Positions 1 through 7,550 of a stretch of 64,000 bases of DNA are shown here, one piece after another (position 1 is the stretch's first letter; every line of letters starts with the position of its first letter). Made by a program: the position numbers and the translations under genes. The notes below the pieces were generated by a model, which was not told the DNA's origin, ran no database searches, and was given only the letters and a program-made list of their open reading frames with translations. This DNA comes from Bacteroidota bacterium (GTDB lineage Bacteria; Bacteroidota; Ignavibacteria; Tepidaquicellales; Tepidaquicellaceae). The stretch is from the NCBI GenBank assembly GCA_018266835.1, contig JAFDZP010000003.1:104824-168823 (forward strand), given 5' to 3'.

Positions 1-11
1 AAGACTAAACG

Positions 12-153
12 ATTCCCCCCTCCTATTCAAGGAAGGGGTAGGGGGTGGTTACACTTCTATTCTTATTCCTATAGGAAATGAAAACAATTTGTGTGTTGAT
101 ACAAACCACCCCCTCAGTCCCCCTCCTTGTAAAGGAGGGGGAAGTTTATGTTA
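12..153. repeat. GGAGGGG-type palindromic element, paired inverted copies
   Basis: Two G/C-rich palindromic arms lie in inverted orientation. The left arm, about 12-51, is built on CCCCTCC...GGAAGGGG and ends GGGGGTGGTT. The right arm, about 104-153, starts AACCACCCCC and holds CCCCCTCCTTGTAAAGGAGGGGG. An AT-rich spacer of about 50 bases separates them. Related copies occur at 6452-6566 (two arms) and 63750-63790 (one arm). No coding capacity is seen. The layout resembles a MITE-like or REP-like non-autonomous repeat, which is inference. Confidence 0.75.
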
Positions 154-170
154 GGTTTATACATAAAAAA

Positions 171-198
171 ACTCCGTTTCAACTTAATGAAACGGAGT
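171..198 (-). terminator. Rho-independent terminator of the EthD-like gene
   Basis: Perfect 11-bp stem (ACTCCGTTTCA / TGAAACGGAGT) with a 6-base loop. Read on the minus strand it is followed by a run of T, just downstream of the gene that stops at 228. Confidence 0.85.
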
Positions 199-227
199 CT
201 TAAAATTTAAAAATAAAAATAAAAAAA

Positions 228-527
228 TTATTTATCTGTAAGAGTAGCTATGTGCATTTCAACGTAATCTTTTGCGAACGACATTAAATTCTTTGCAGCG
301 GCTCTTCCTTCAGTTGAACCCATTGCAGCGTTAAGCGCATCTTCGTTTTCAAAATACATTTCTGCGCATAAGAAATACTTATTTCCGCCGAGGCTTTTTA
401 TTTCATACACTTCAGATTTTATCAGTCCCGGCATTTGCTTGGCTAGCGGAAGATGTTCGTTATTATACTTTTCTAAAAAAACCTCTTTATCTTCAGGGGC
501 TTTGTAAAGCGCTACAAGTTTTACCAT
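228..527 (-). CDS. EthD family small protein
   Basis: This 99-residue protein has the layout of the EthD/dimeric alpha-beta barrel family: a beta strand at the start (VKLVALYK), then the FLEKYNNEHLPLAKQMPGL stretch, which matches the family's F..YW...H.PL....PGL pattern, and a later (A)EMYFENEDALNAAM segment. Members are small cytoplasmic proteins, named from an ether-degradation accessory protein, whose function is usually unknown. The ATG start follows an A/T-rich leader with no clear ribosome binding site. It ends in a strong terminator and sits downstream of the L,D-transpeptidase on the same strand (30-base gap), so the two may be co-transcribed. The family call is firm; no substrate can be assigned. 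Confidence 0.8.
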   Translation of the reverse strand: MVKLVALYKAPEDKEVFLEKYNNEHLPLAKQMPGLIKSEVYEIKSLGGNKYFLCAEMYFENEDALNAAMGSTEGRAAAKNLMSFAKDYVEMHIATLTDK

Positions 528-557
528 TTTTTATTATGATTGAAAATTTATTTAAAA

Positions 558-1691
558 TTATTTTTTTGTCGGCGGGAAGTAAGGCAATACTCCTATAGGA
601 TTGCTGAAATATTTTTTAACAAGCTCATCGCTTGAAGAAACCGAAATATCTTTCTTAACCGAATTATCATTGCTTACAAATTCCGTTGTCTCATCGTTAT
701 TATCCTGTACAGGTGGATTGCTTTCCAGTTGTTTAATAGCAGCTGCAGTTAAATTTTCTGTCAGCTTATCCTCAGGATAGTTTATTATAAATTCAGGCTT
801 AGGTATTTCCTGCTTCTTGGGAATCTCCCTGTCATAACCAATGTAAACTCCTGACTTCGGAATCATCTTAGGGTCAACAACAAAATATTTTCTATCAGCT
901 ACGTAATATTTTCCGTTAAGTACATTGTACAAATTTTCTGCAAGCATTTGTTTATATTCCTGCGGAGTATAAGCCTGCTGGTTCACATCGTAATCTTTCG
1001 GGGCGAATGCAACGGTTCTTGCAAATTTTCCTCTGTGGGCAAGTACAATAGTGCCAAGCTCAACATCGCCGAACATCTTTTTAACATCTTCATGTTTCAT
1101 TCTTATGCAGCCGTGTGATGATGGGCGTACGCCTAAATGCTGGTAATATGCAGTTCCGTTTATTGAGTGAAAACCGATTCCCTGATTGAAAGGCATGAAG
1201 TGATACATATCTGCATTATCAAACTGAGATGACTCGTGATGTTCTTCTTTTACAAATATTGCAAATAATCCCGGACGTGATTCAAGTCCCTTATCTAAAA
1301 ATTTATTTCCTGTTGATACGGGATATTTATCGGTCTTTCCGTTTCTCCAGTGAACATAAACCATCTGTTCGTGAATTTTCAGCTCAAGCCAGTTATCCTT
1401 ATCAGTGTAAACGGTGTCCATCAGTCCTTCCGCTAAATTTTCTTCGGAGAGAACGTTGAAACCGCTCTGCAGAATCCGGGGACTCAGTTTAGATTCCGTC
1501 AGAAACTGATTTTTTACAAAAGTATTTTCCTGCGCAAAAACGCCGCCTTCAAACATTCCCGCTATAATGAAAACCATCAATAAAGAAGGAAGGAAGTAAG
1601 TAAGAGCCGTAGGCTTTTCTTCATAAGAATATTCGCCTGAATACTCGTCCTGAATTTGAACTTCGTTTATTTCTAAGTCGGAATTTTGCAT
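558..1691 (-). CDS. L,D-transpeptidase (YkuD domain), membrane-anchored
   Basis: The YkuD catalytic domain lies at about residues 100-220. It has the expected distal histidine (GFHS, H175) and the SHGCIRM signature with catalytic Cys195. Enzymes of this family cross-link peptidoglycan stem peptides (3-3 links) or attach proteins to them outside the inner membrane. The first ~30 residues are acidic and cytoplasmic, followed by one membrane segment (about 31-53), giving a type II topology unlike the usual cleaved signal. The C-terminal ~120 residues are Pro/Asn/Ser-rich and unrecognised. The protein is longer (377 aa) than minimal YkuD enzymes. Catalytic residues are intact, so it is probably active; the exact substrate is unknown. 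Confidence 0.88.
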   Translation of the reverse strand: MQNSDLEINEVQIQDEYSGEYSYEEKPTALTYFLPSLLMVFIIAGMFEGGVFAQENTFVKNQFLTESKLSPRILQSGFNVLSEENLAEGLMDTVYTDKDNWLELKIHEQMVYVHWRNGKTDKYPVSTGNKFLDKGLESRPGLFAIFVKEEHHESSQFDNADMYHFMPFNQGIGFHSINGTAYYQHLGVRPSSHGCIRMKHEDVKKMFGDVELGTIVLAHRGKFARTVAFAPKDYDVNQQAYTPQEYKQMLAENLYNVLNGKYYVADRKYFVVDPKMIPKSGVYIGYDREIPKKQEIPKPEFIINYPEDKLTENLTAAAIKQLESNPPVQDNNDETTEFVSNDNSVKKDISVSSSDELVKKYFSNPIGVLPYFPPTKK

Positions 1692-1867
1692 ATCAAGTAA
1701 AATATCAAAAATTATAAAAAAATTCCCTATAAATAGTTTTCCACGTTAAATTTAATAAAATATTACGGCTGGTTCAATTTTAGTCCGCCTGGACTATAAA
1801 ATATTAATTCGGTTTTTATTATTTTAGTAATCTTAATAAAATTTAATAATTCTTAATAATTCCCCAC

Positions 1868-2062
1868 ATGCAAAAAATGTATGGTCCCTTTTACTGCTCT
1901 AAAAATGTCTGGCACTGGCACAAAGATTGTCCGGATTTCCCGCAAGGGGAATCTCCTGAGGCAATGGTCAGCACCGTATTCCCTGAAACATACGAGCTAT
2001 GCCCAAAATGCATGGCTATGAATGAAAAAGAAGTCACAACTCAAATTTCTGCAGTAAAATAA
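1868..2062 (+). CDS. Small Cys/His (probably zinc-binding) protein, copy A
   Basis: This 64-residue protein has the motif YGPFY...WHWHKDCPDFP...MVS..FP..YELCPKC. One His and three Cys residues (H17 or H19, C22, C44, C47) could form a metal site. The spacing recalls the short YH...C...C..C zinc module of Ada-type domains; that is a resemblance, not an assignment. A close paralogue lies at 3100-3300, with WHW, CPDFP, MVS, FP and LC..C all conserved. No signal peptide is present. The gene is followed by an orphan LuxR-type HTH gene 280 bases downstream on the same strand. Function unknown; conservation between the copies argues that it is a real gene. Confidence 0.7.
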   Translation: MQKMYGPFYCSKNVWHWHKDCPDFPQGESPEAMVSTVFPETYELCPKCMAMNEKEVTTQISAVK

Positions 2063-2344
2063 CAAACTAACATCCAAAATAGCTAATAAGTCAATCCTTT
2101 GCACTATATACTTTAGATGTAGTTCTTTCTATATTATATAACACTCCATATAACGTACCGCCAAATACTACTATAAGCTTCAAATCAAGCCGATTAAAAA
2201 TCACTACTTTTTATACTAAAGTTGGATTTCATATCGGAAATTCAATTTCTAAGTAAATATACTGATTTATTTTTCCTTACTTATAATTAGTTTTGTAAAC
2301 AATTAGAAGTACAGCCACGAACCTAAAGAAACGACACTACTAAA

Positions 2345-2563
2345 ATGAATGAAAACGGTTTAAGTACTTTAACAATTCGGGAAAAAGAAGTTTTAAGCAT
2401 TCTTTCTAACGGCTCGACAAATAAAGAAACAGCAGAAAAGCTTAACATCAGTGTAAGAACTGTAGAAACGCATAGGAAAAATATAATGCAAAAGCTCAAT
2501 ATTAAAAATATTGCGGGGCTTATAAAATTTTCTATTGCCAATAATTTGACGTTTTTAGATTAA
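2345..2563 (+). CDS. Orphan LuxR/GerE-type HTH DNA-binding protein
   Basis: At 72 residues the protein is nearly all HTH. It contains LTIREKEVLSIL, then NKETAEKLNISVRTVETHRKNIMQKLNI, the complete four-helix GerE/LuxR recognition core. There is no receiver, autoinducer or PAS domain, so it is a stand-alone DNA-binding module like other single-domain LuxR proteins, presumably acting as a dimer on promoter DNA. The ATG is at 2345. A frameshifted relic of the same domain lies 100 bases downstream (2665-2803), and related small Cys/His genes sit on either side. Its target is unknown. Confidence 0.82.
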   Translation: MNENGLSTLTIREKEVLSILSNGSTNKETAEKLNISVRTVETHRKNIMQKLNIKNIAGLIKFSIANNLTFLD

Positions 2564-2664
2564 ATTAAAGTATAAATTCATATTTTCAATCTCTCCTCCG
2601 TTAAACGGAACATTCTAACTCTATAAAAATTGTAAAAATTCTACAAACTTCATAACTGCTTACG

Positions 2665-2803
2665 TATGGCAATACAAAAAAGGAAATGGCTAAAAGCTGA
2701 AAATAAGTGTAAGAACAGTAGAAACGCACAGGAAAATATGATGAACAAAATTTATTTGAAAAATCTTACTGAACTTATAAAGTTTTCTATTGTAAATAAA
2801 TAA
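2665..2803 (+). pseudogene. Decayed LuxR-type HTH relic
   Basis: Translation in shifting frames gives GNTKKEMA, then KLKISVRTVETHRK, then NLTELIKFSIVNK-stop. These match residues ~25-68 of the intact HTH protein at 2345-2563 in order. At the nucleotide level the match is clear (AGTGTAAGAAC.GTAGAAACGCA.AGGAAAA in both). Reading it requires at least two frameshifts, near 2691 and again after 2740, and there is no start region. It is a duplicated copy that has lost function. Confidence 0.8.
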
Positions 2804-3099
2804 TCATACTGGAATAATTTATTGATTTATTAATGACAATTTATTATTTTGTTCTGTTAAAAAAATTCCGGTTGTTAAATAATTTTTTAATAGAAAGATA
2901 CCCCCAGTACTCTCTTCTTCTTTTAATTCCTTTTACAAAATTTATTACAGTATTAATTTTAATCGAATAAATTCATTTTATCCGGTTCTGTTATAATAAT
3001 TTTAATTTAGTTTTTTTACTCTTTGTTCAGAAATAAAAATTAGTAAATGTATAAGCAGGTCAAAGTTATTCCCAACATAAATTTAACCATCTCAAATAA
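2804..3099. other. AT-rich intergenic stretch, nothing recognised
   Basis: Between the HTH relic and the second small Cys/His gene. It is dominated by A/T runs; no open frame with coding character, RNA gene or strong hairpin was found. It may hold the promoter of the gene at 3100. Confidence 0.4.
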
Positions 3100-3300
3100 A
3101 TGAACAAATTTTACGGACCTTTTTATGAAGGCCTCAATGAAATCTGGCACTGGCGAAAGGAGTGCCCCGATTTTCCCAAACATCCAAATCCAAAAATGAT
3201 GGTGAGCTCTAATTTTCCTGATAATTTAGAGCTTTGTACAACGTGCCAGCAGCTGGATAAAAAAGATTCAAGCGAGAGAGATTCAAACGGTAGAAAGTAA
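3100..3300 (+). CDS. Small Cys/His (probably zinc-binding) protein, copy B
   Basis: This 66-residue paralogue of the protein at 1868-2062 shares YGPFY, IWHWRKECPDFP, MVS.NFP and LELC..C. The putative ligand set (one or two His, three Cys) is kept, whereas the spacer and the C-terminal tail (KKDSSERDSNGRK) are not, which is the pattern expected for a folded metal-binding core. It stands downstream of the HTH relic, so the locus reads A, HTH, relic HTH, A-prime. It is followed by a hairpin at 3357-3388. Function unknown. Confidence 0.7.
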   Translation: MNKFYGPFYEGLNEIWHWRKECPDFPKHPNPKMMVSSNFPDNLELCTTCQQLDKKDSSERDSNGRK

Positions 3301-3356
3301 TTTTTATTGTTTACCGTGTTTTAAGCAGTTTAAAATAAAAGTATAAAAGTTTTCAC

Positions 3357-3388
3357 AGGCTTTCTTTTTGTATTTCTAAAGAAAGCCT
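3357..3388 (+). terminator. Hairpin, probable terminator
   Basis: A 10-bp stem AGGCTTTCTT / AAGAAAGCCT with a 12-base loop, 57 bases after the stop of the small Cys/His gene. Only a short T stretch follows (AAATTTT). Confidence 0.5.
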
Positions 3389-3468
3389 CTGAAATTTTCT
3401 GACAGAGAAGTTTCGATAACCAAAAGAGCAGGAAAAGTATTTCCTTTAACTAAAATATTTAAAAGAAT

Positions 3469-3810
3469 TTATTCAATATCATCTTTAATGTACACTTCAC
3501 CTTTATAAGGGTGTATTGTTGAGTGAAATTTATATTTTTTTATTTCCAGAATGTAATATGTCATTATATCGCACCAGCATATTTCATCTCTGAATAATTC
3601 AAGCTTTGGAAGTGTTCCCCGCTGACAGGAATTCTCCTTATCGTAATCATAATATCCTTCGTTCTCTTCACACCACTTGCAGAATTCTGTCAATTCCTTT
3701 GGGTCTGAAAACACTATTTTAAAATGTGTCTCTTCTTTTACATCCTTTAAGTCGTCATTCATATAATGATGATACTTATGTCTGTGTCTTATAATTTTTG
3801 CAGTTTTCAT
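3469..3810 (-). CDS. Hypothetical protein
   Basis: Not recognised. The ATG at 3810 gives 113 residues; the frame also extends to a TTG at 3849, but ATG is preferred. The N-terminus is basic and His-rich (RHRHKYHHY). The middle has CKWCEENEGYYDYD with two closely spaced Cys, and a CWC follows near residue 92. No signal peptide or membrane segment is evident. A cytoplasmic protein with a few possible metal ligands is all that can be said. It is convergent with the small Cys/His gene on its left. Confidence 0.5.
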   Translation of the reverse strand: MKTAKIIRHRHKYHHYMNDDLKDVKEETHFKIVFSDPKELTEFCKWCEENEGYYDYDKENSCQRGTLPKLELFRDEICWCDIMTYYILEIKKYKFHSTIHPYKGEVYIKDDIE

Positions 3811-3964
3811 ATTTAAAGTTATATTTACAACTTGGATTAATTGATGCAAAAAGCGTTCCTACAATAAGTTAAGTATAAATTTCTTAAATAATTCAAAATA
3901 CACTGTTCTGAGTATTGAAAATTAAAAATACTATTTTTAATTTTATCAAAAATTTCAAATATTT

Positions 3965-4282
3965 ATGGCAAAGAATATAGAACTTTTGCTTGATCAGAAA
4001 CATCTGCTTAATCAGATTGATTTGTTTATATATTCTACATTTTTAGATGAAAAAGAAATAAACAGCCTACTTAAAATTTACAAATCGAAGGAAGCAGGTC
4101 TGGAAAATCTTCTGAACAAATTGCAGAAGAATAGTAAAAAACTGCATAGAAATTTGTTTCTCGAGTATTTTTCCACACGTAAAAAAATACACGATGAAGA
4201 ACAAAATTACTTCGCAAAAATAAGTGAAGAAATTACCTTATCGCAGGACGGACAGTTAAAAGATATGACAGAACTGGCATAG
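3965..4282 (+). CDS. Hypothetical helical protein
   Basis: Not recognised. The 105 residues are rich in Leu, Lys, Glu and Asn and predicted by eye to be mostly helical (LLDQKHLLNQIDLFIYSTFLDEKEINSLLKIY, then a Lys-rich helix). There are no cysteines, signal peptide or membrane segment. The spacing suits a small helical-bundle protein. It stands alone between the minus-strand gene at 3469 and the membrane operon starting at 4409. Confidence 0.5.
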   Translation: MAKNIELLLDQKHLLNQIDLFIYSTFLDEKEINSLLKIYKSKEAGLENLLNKLQKNSKKLHRNLFLEYFSTRKKIHDEEQNYFAKISEEITLSQDGQLKDMTELA

Positions 4283-4408
4283 TTAGACACTCCATTTCAA
4301 TTACATTCCCCTGGTACTTCCAAAATCTTCTATTTTCACACTATTTTTCGGAACAGCTTTTGTCGCTATTATTGATATTAGTTCTTTAATAAAATTATCA
4401 ATAATTAT

Positions 4409-4606
4409 ATGAGCGTTAAAAGAATATTCGGAATTTTATTAACCGTTCTCGGTGTCGGCGGACTAATTTACACTGCCACATTATTTATGAATACAAGAGG
4501 TGCAACTTATGACATAAAACTGCTAGTAGTTTATGGTCTTCTTGGTTTCTTGTTTTTTGTATCAGGTATAGGACTTATCAAAGGTACAAAAGACGAACCT
4601 GCCTGA
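4409..4606 (+). CDS. Small two-helix membrane protein
   Basis: This 65-residue protein has two hydrophobic helices (about 6-27 and 38-58) joined by a short polar loop (MNTRGATYDIK), and a charged tail. It is the first gene of a tight three-gene set: 31 bases separate it from the SPW-like gene, and the next gap is 17 bases. No family is recognised with confidence. A role in the envelope together with its neighbours is inferred from context only. Confidence 0.6.
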   Translation: MSVKRIFGILLTVLGVGGLIYTATLFMNTRGATYDIKLLVVYGLLGFLFFVSGIGLIKGTKDEPA

Positions 4607-4637
4607 TTTATTTATTAATCTTTATTATTGAAAGTTT

Positions 4638-5015
4638 ATGAGAGTCATAACACCTGATTTTCATGCAATCATGGATTACATAATGGCTATATTGTTAGTC
4701 ACATCTCCATTTACACTGGATTATTACAATGCAGGTCCTGAAACTATGCTGCCTGTATGCCTCGGATTACTTGCTTTATTTATCACACCTATGACTGAAT
4801 TCCGATTTGCAGTAATTCGGGTTATTCCTTTAAGATGGCATATGATTTATGATTTTATTGCAGGCTTATTTCTTATGCTATCGCCGTGGATTTTTGATTT
4901 CTACAGACATGTATATATGCCTCATGTAATATTCGGACTGCTGCAGATTATAGCTTCACTTGTAACAAGTATTTCAAAAGAAGATGAATATGAAGCAATG
5001 AAGAAAATAGTTTAG
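4638..5015 (+). CDS. SPW-repeat-like membrane protein
   Basis: The 125-residue protein consists of two similar halves. Each has a His, a D[YF]I helix, a SP motif (TSPFTLDYY and LSPWIFDFY) and a second hydrophobic helix, giving about four membrane segments. This matches the SPW repeat family, small integral membrane proteins of unknown function. It is the middle gene of a three-gene membrane operon. The internal duplication is visible directly; the family name is from motif memory. Confidence 0.65.
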   Translation: MRVITPDFHAIMDYIMAILLVTSPFTLDYYNAGPETMLPVCLGLLALFITPMTEFRFAVIRVIPLRWHMIYDFIAGLFLMLSPWIFDFYRHVYMPHVIFGLLQIIASLVTSISKEDEYEAMKKIV

Positions 5016-5032
5016 GATATAATTTTAAAACT

Positions 5033-5467
5033 ATGAATGAATATGTTGATGCTGCCTTCAGGGCAGTTGTTTTATATTTTATTATTATCATCTCATTACG
5101 CCTGCTCGGTAAAAAAGATATATCTCAGCTGGCTCTTCAGGATTTTGTATTAATACTTCTTATCAGCAAATCACTTTATAACGATGCAGGACTCGGACCA
5201 GGAATAACAATGGTACTTACGCTTGCAATAATAAATTACATCATGGACTGGATTTTATTCAAATCTAAAAAAGCAAGAAAAATAATTGTTGGTGAACCTG
5301 TAGTTTTAATTGAAAACGGCAATGTTCTTCCAAAAGCTCTTAACTGTGAAAAATTAACAATGGATGAATTAATTGCCGGGCTGCGAAAGCAGGGCTATGA
5401 AAAAATACAAGACGTTAAATGGGCAATACTTGAAACCGGCGGGGAGATAAGCGTAATAGGTAAATAA
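5033..5467 (+). CDS. DUF421 (YetF-like) membrane protein
   Basis: The N-terminal ~80 residues hold three hydrophobic helices, including the family-typical ALQDFVLILLIS region after RLLGKKD. The C-terminal ~65 residues are the DUF421 domain: G.PVVLIENG, then LTMDELIAGLRKQGYEKIQDVKWAILETGGEISVI. YetF-like proteins are inner-membrane proteins with a cytoplasmic C-terminal domain and uncertain function. Length (144 aa) is at the short end of the family, whose longer members have an extra C-terminal segment. It is the last gene of the 4409-5467 operon. Confidence 0.82.
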   Translation: MNEYVDAAFRAVVLYFIIIISLRLLGKKDISQLALQDFVLILLISKSLYNDAGLGPGITMVLTLAIINYIMDWILFKSKKARKIIVGEPVVLIENGNVLPKALNCEKLTMDELIAGLRKQGYEKIQDVKWAILETGGEISVIGK

Positions 5468-5568
5468 AAAATACACATCACATAATTTTATTCTCTCTTG
5501 AGACTTTAAACAAATCTCCATAGCTTACTAACAACACTTCTAAATTTTATAATAATACATAATATATC

Positions 5569-6414
5569 ATGAATAAATCAGAAACAAAATCTTCAACATT
5601 TCTTCTTGGGGAAGATATTGAAATAAACAGACTCGGATACGGAGCTATGCAGTTAACAGGTAAAGGTGTTAACGGAGATATGGAAGACCGAAGCATAGGA
5701 ATAAAAATTTTACAATACGCAGTTGATAACGGCGTTAACTTTATTGATACTGCCGAAGCATACGGTCCCGAAACAAATGAAAGACTTATTGCAGATGCAT
5801 TACATCCTTATAAAGCGGGACTTACAATCGCAACTAAAGGCGGCTTTGATAGGCCATCTGCGGGTCAATGGATTATCAATGGAAAACCTGAAAGAATTGC
5901 AGAAGAAATTGAAGGCAGCTTAAAGCGATTGAAAGTTGACTGCATCGATTTATGGCAGCTTCACAGAATTGACCCGAATGTTCCGGTTGAAGAAACTCTT
6001 ACACCCGTTGCAGAAGCAGTGAAGGCAGGAAAAATTAAACATGTCGGATTATCTGAAGTAAAAATTACTGAAATAGAACAAGCTGAAAAAGTTGTTCCTA
6101 TTGTGTCAGTTCAGAATTATTATAATCTGCATGAACGAAAATGGGAAGCTGAAGTAGATTACTGCGCAAAGCGAAACATGGCATTCATTCCGTGGTATCC
6201 GCTTGCATCGGGTCCACATAAATTGCAGGATAAAGTAAGTAAAATTGCCGCGGCTCATAATGCAACAACTGCTCAGATTGCGCTGGCATGGCTGCTGCGC
6301 CGCTCACCTAATATTATTTTAATTCCCGGTACAAAATCACTGGAGCATCTTAAGGAGAATCTGGAAGCGGAAAAAATAAATTTGACAGAGGAAGAAGTAA
6401 ATGAGTTAACATGA
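5569..6414 (+). CDS. Aldo/keto reductase
   Basis: An NADPH-dependent oxidoreductase of the aldo/keto reductase fold (TIM barrel). The catalytic tetrad is visible: D60 and Y65 in DTAEAYG, K90 in ATKGG and H132 in LWQLHRID. The C-terminal cofactor loop is IPGTKSLEHLKENLEA. At 281 residues it is of normal length. Cytoplasmic. Substrates of such enzymes are usually carbonyl compounds and cannot be predicted here. It is preceded by its own short intergenic region and followed by a palindromic repeat element, so it is probably monocistronic. Confidence 0.93.
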   Translation: MNKSETKSSTFLLGEDIEINRLGYGAMQLTGKGVNGDMEDRSIGIKILQYAVDNGVNFIDTAEAYGPETNERLIADALHPYKAGLTIATKGGFDRPSAGQWIINGKPERIAEEIEGSLKRLKVDCIDLWQLHRIDPNVPVEETLTPVAEAVKAGKIKHVGLSEVKITEIEQAEKVVPIVSVQNYYNLHERKWEAEVDYCAKRNMAFIPWYPLASGPHKLQDKVSKIAAAHNATTAQIALAWLLRRSPNIILIPGTKSLEHLKENLEAEKINLTEEEVNELT

Positions 6415-6451
6415 AGAAATTAGACTTAGCTTGCATTATTACGGCACGTAA

Positions 6452-6566
6452 TTCCCTCCCCTTAATAAGGGGAGGGTTAGGGAGGGGTCAATGGGAGATA
6501 AAATTTCAATTTTCTCTTATTCTTTAATCTCCCACTCAGCCCCCCTCCTTAGTAAGGAGGGGGAAG
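6452..6566. repeat. GGAGGGG-type palindromic element, second two-armed copy
   Basis: The left arm (about 6452-6497) has CCCTCCCCTTAATAAGGGGAGGG and ends TGGGAG. The right arm (about 6529-6566) starts CTCCCA and holds CCCCCTCCTTAGTAAGGAGGGGG. The arms are inverted around an AT-rich spacer of ~31 bases. The architecture is the same as at 12-153, although the arm sequences have diverged, and the element lies between the aldo/keto reductase and comB-like genes. Confidence 0.75.
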
Positions 6567-6607
6567 TAAGCATCATTCAAAATCTGTGTAATCAGTGATT
6601 CAATCTT

Positions 6608-7330
6608 ATGACATTCAACCAATCTGAATATGATATTAAACTTGAATGGGGTTTGCACGGCATTGAACAGCTTACATCTGTTTCAGATGTGATAATAATT
6701 GTCGATATACTTTCTTTCTCAACATGTGTAGATATTGCAGTAAGCCACGGAGCAATTATTTATCCTTACAGATATAAAGATGAAAGCGCAATTGAATATG
6801 CAAAGTCTCTGAATGCTGAACTTGCAGATGCAAATAGAAATTCTGAAGGCTTCACACTCTCCCCTCTCTCATTAAAGAATATTCCCCCGGGTACAAAATT
6901 AGTTTTACCTTCACCTAACGGAGCAACGCTTTCATTAGCTACAGGAAATGTAACAACAATCTGCGGCGGGCTTAGAAATCCTAATGCAGTTGCTGAGTAC
7001 GCTATGAGCATTGGAAAAAGTATCTCTGTAATTCCCGCAGGAGAGAAATGGCAGGACGGAAGTTTAAGATTTGCAATTGAAGATTACATTGGAGCAGGAG
7101 CTATAATTTCTTATCTAAAAGGTATCTTATCACCTGAAAGCAAATCCGCTCTGGCAGTTTATCAAAGTGTGAAAGAGAATTTATTGGAAGAAATAAAAAA
7201 GTGTTCCTCAGGAAAAGAACTAGTTGAAAGAGGATTTGAGGAAGATGTGAACTTAGCCTGTGAGTTTAATGTGAGTGAATGTGTTCCTTTTTTAAAAAAC
7301 GGCGCGTATGAGAATATTAGAAGTTTATAA
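6608..7330 (+). CDS. comB: ComB-family 2-phosphosulfolactate phosphatase
   Basis: The family core is present: VDILSFSTCVDIAVSHGA near residues 32-49, LPSPNGATLS near 99-108, and a later IPAGEKW..GSLRFAIEDYIGAGAI. In methanogens ComB dephosphorylates 2-phosphosulfolactate on the way to coenzyme M. Bacterial homologues are common and their physiological role is often unclear, so the reaction is taken from the family and not shown here. Length (240 aa) is normal. No comA or comC lies in the window, so a complete sulfolactate route cannot be claimed. Metal-dependent cytoplasmic enzyme. Confidence 0.82.
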   Translation: MTFNQSEYDIKLEWGLHGIEQLTSVSDVIIIVDILSFSTCVDIAVSHGAIIYPYRYKDESAIEYAKSLNAELADANRNSEGFTLSPLSLKNIPPGTKLVLPSPNGATLSLATGNVTTICGGLRNPNAVAEYAMSIGKSISVIPAGEKWQDGSLRFAIEDYIGAGAIISYLKGILSPESKSALAVYQSVKENLLEEIKKCSSGKELVERGFEEDVNLACEFNVSECVPFLKNGAYENIRSL

Positions 7331-7415
7331 AAAAAATTTTCATCCCGTTAATGGGTCTGACAGCAGAAATCGAAAATTGCGAAAAATTCTCAAAAAAGTC
7401 CCGTTTTCCGTTCAC

Positions 7416-7443
7416 TTATTTTACTGTTAATACAGTAAAATAA
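7416..7443. terminator. Perfect AT-rich hairpin between convergent genes
   Basis: A 12-bp stem TTATTTTACTGT / ACAGTAAAATAA around the loop TAAT. It lies between the convergent comB-like and pstB genes. It lacks a long T run but could end transcription from either side. Confidence 0.4.
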
Positions 7444-7550
7444 AATCAACTTTACATAATGCGGGAATAATATTTAGATAAATCAATAAATTATTTCGCC
7501 TCTCAGAATTTTCGCGTAACTTTTGCATTTTTGGGCTGGAAATGAGGTTT

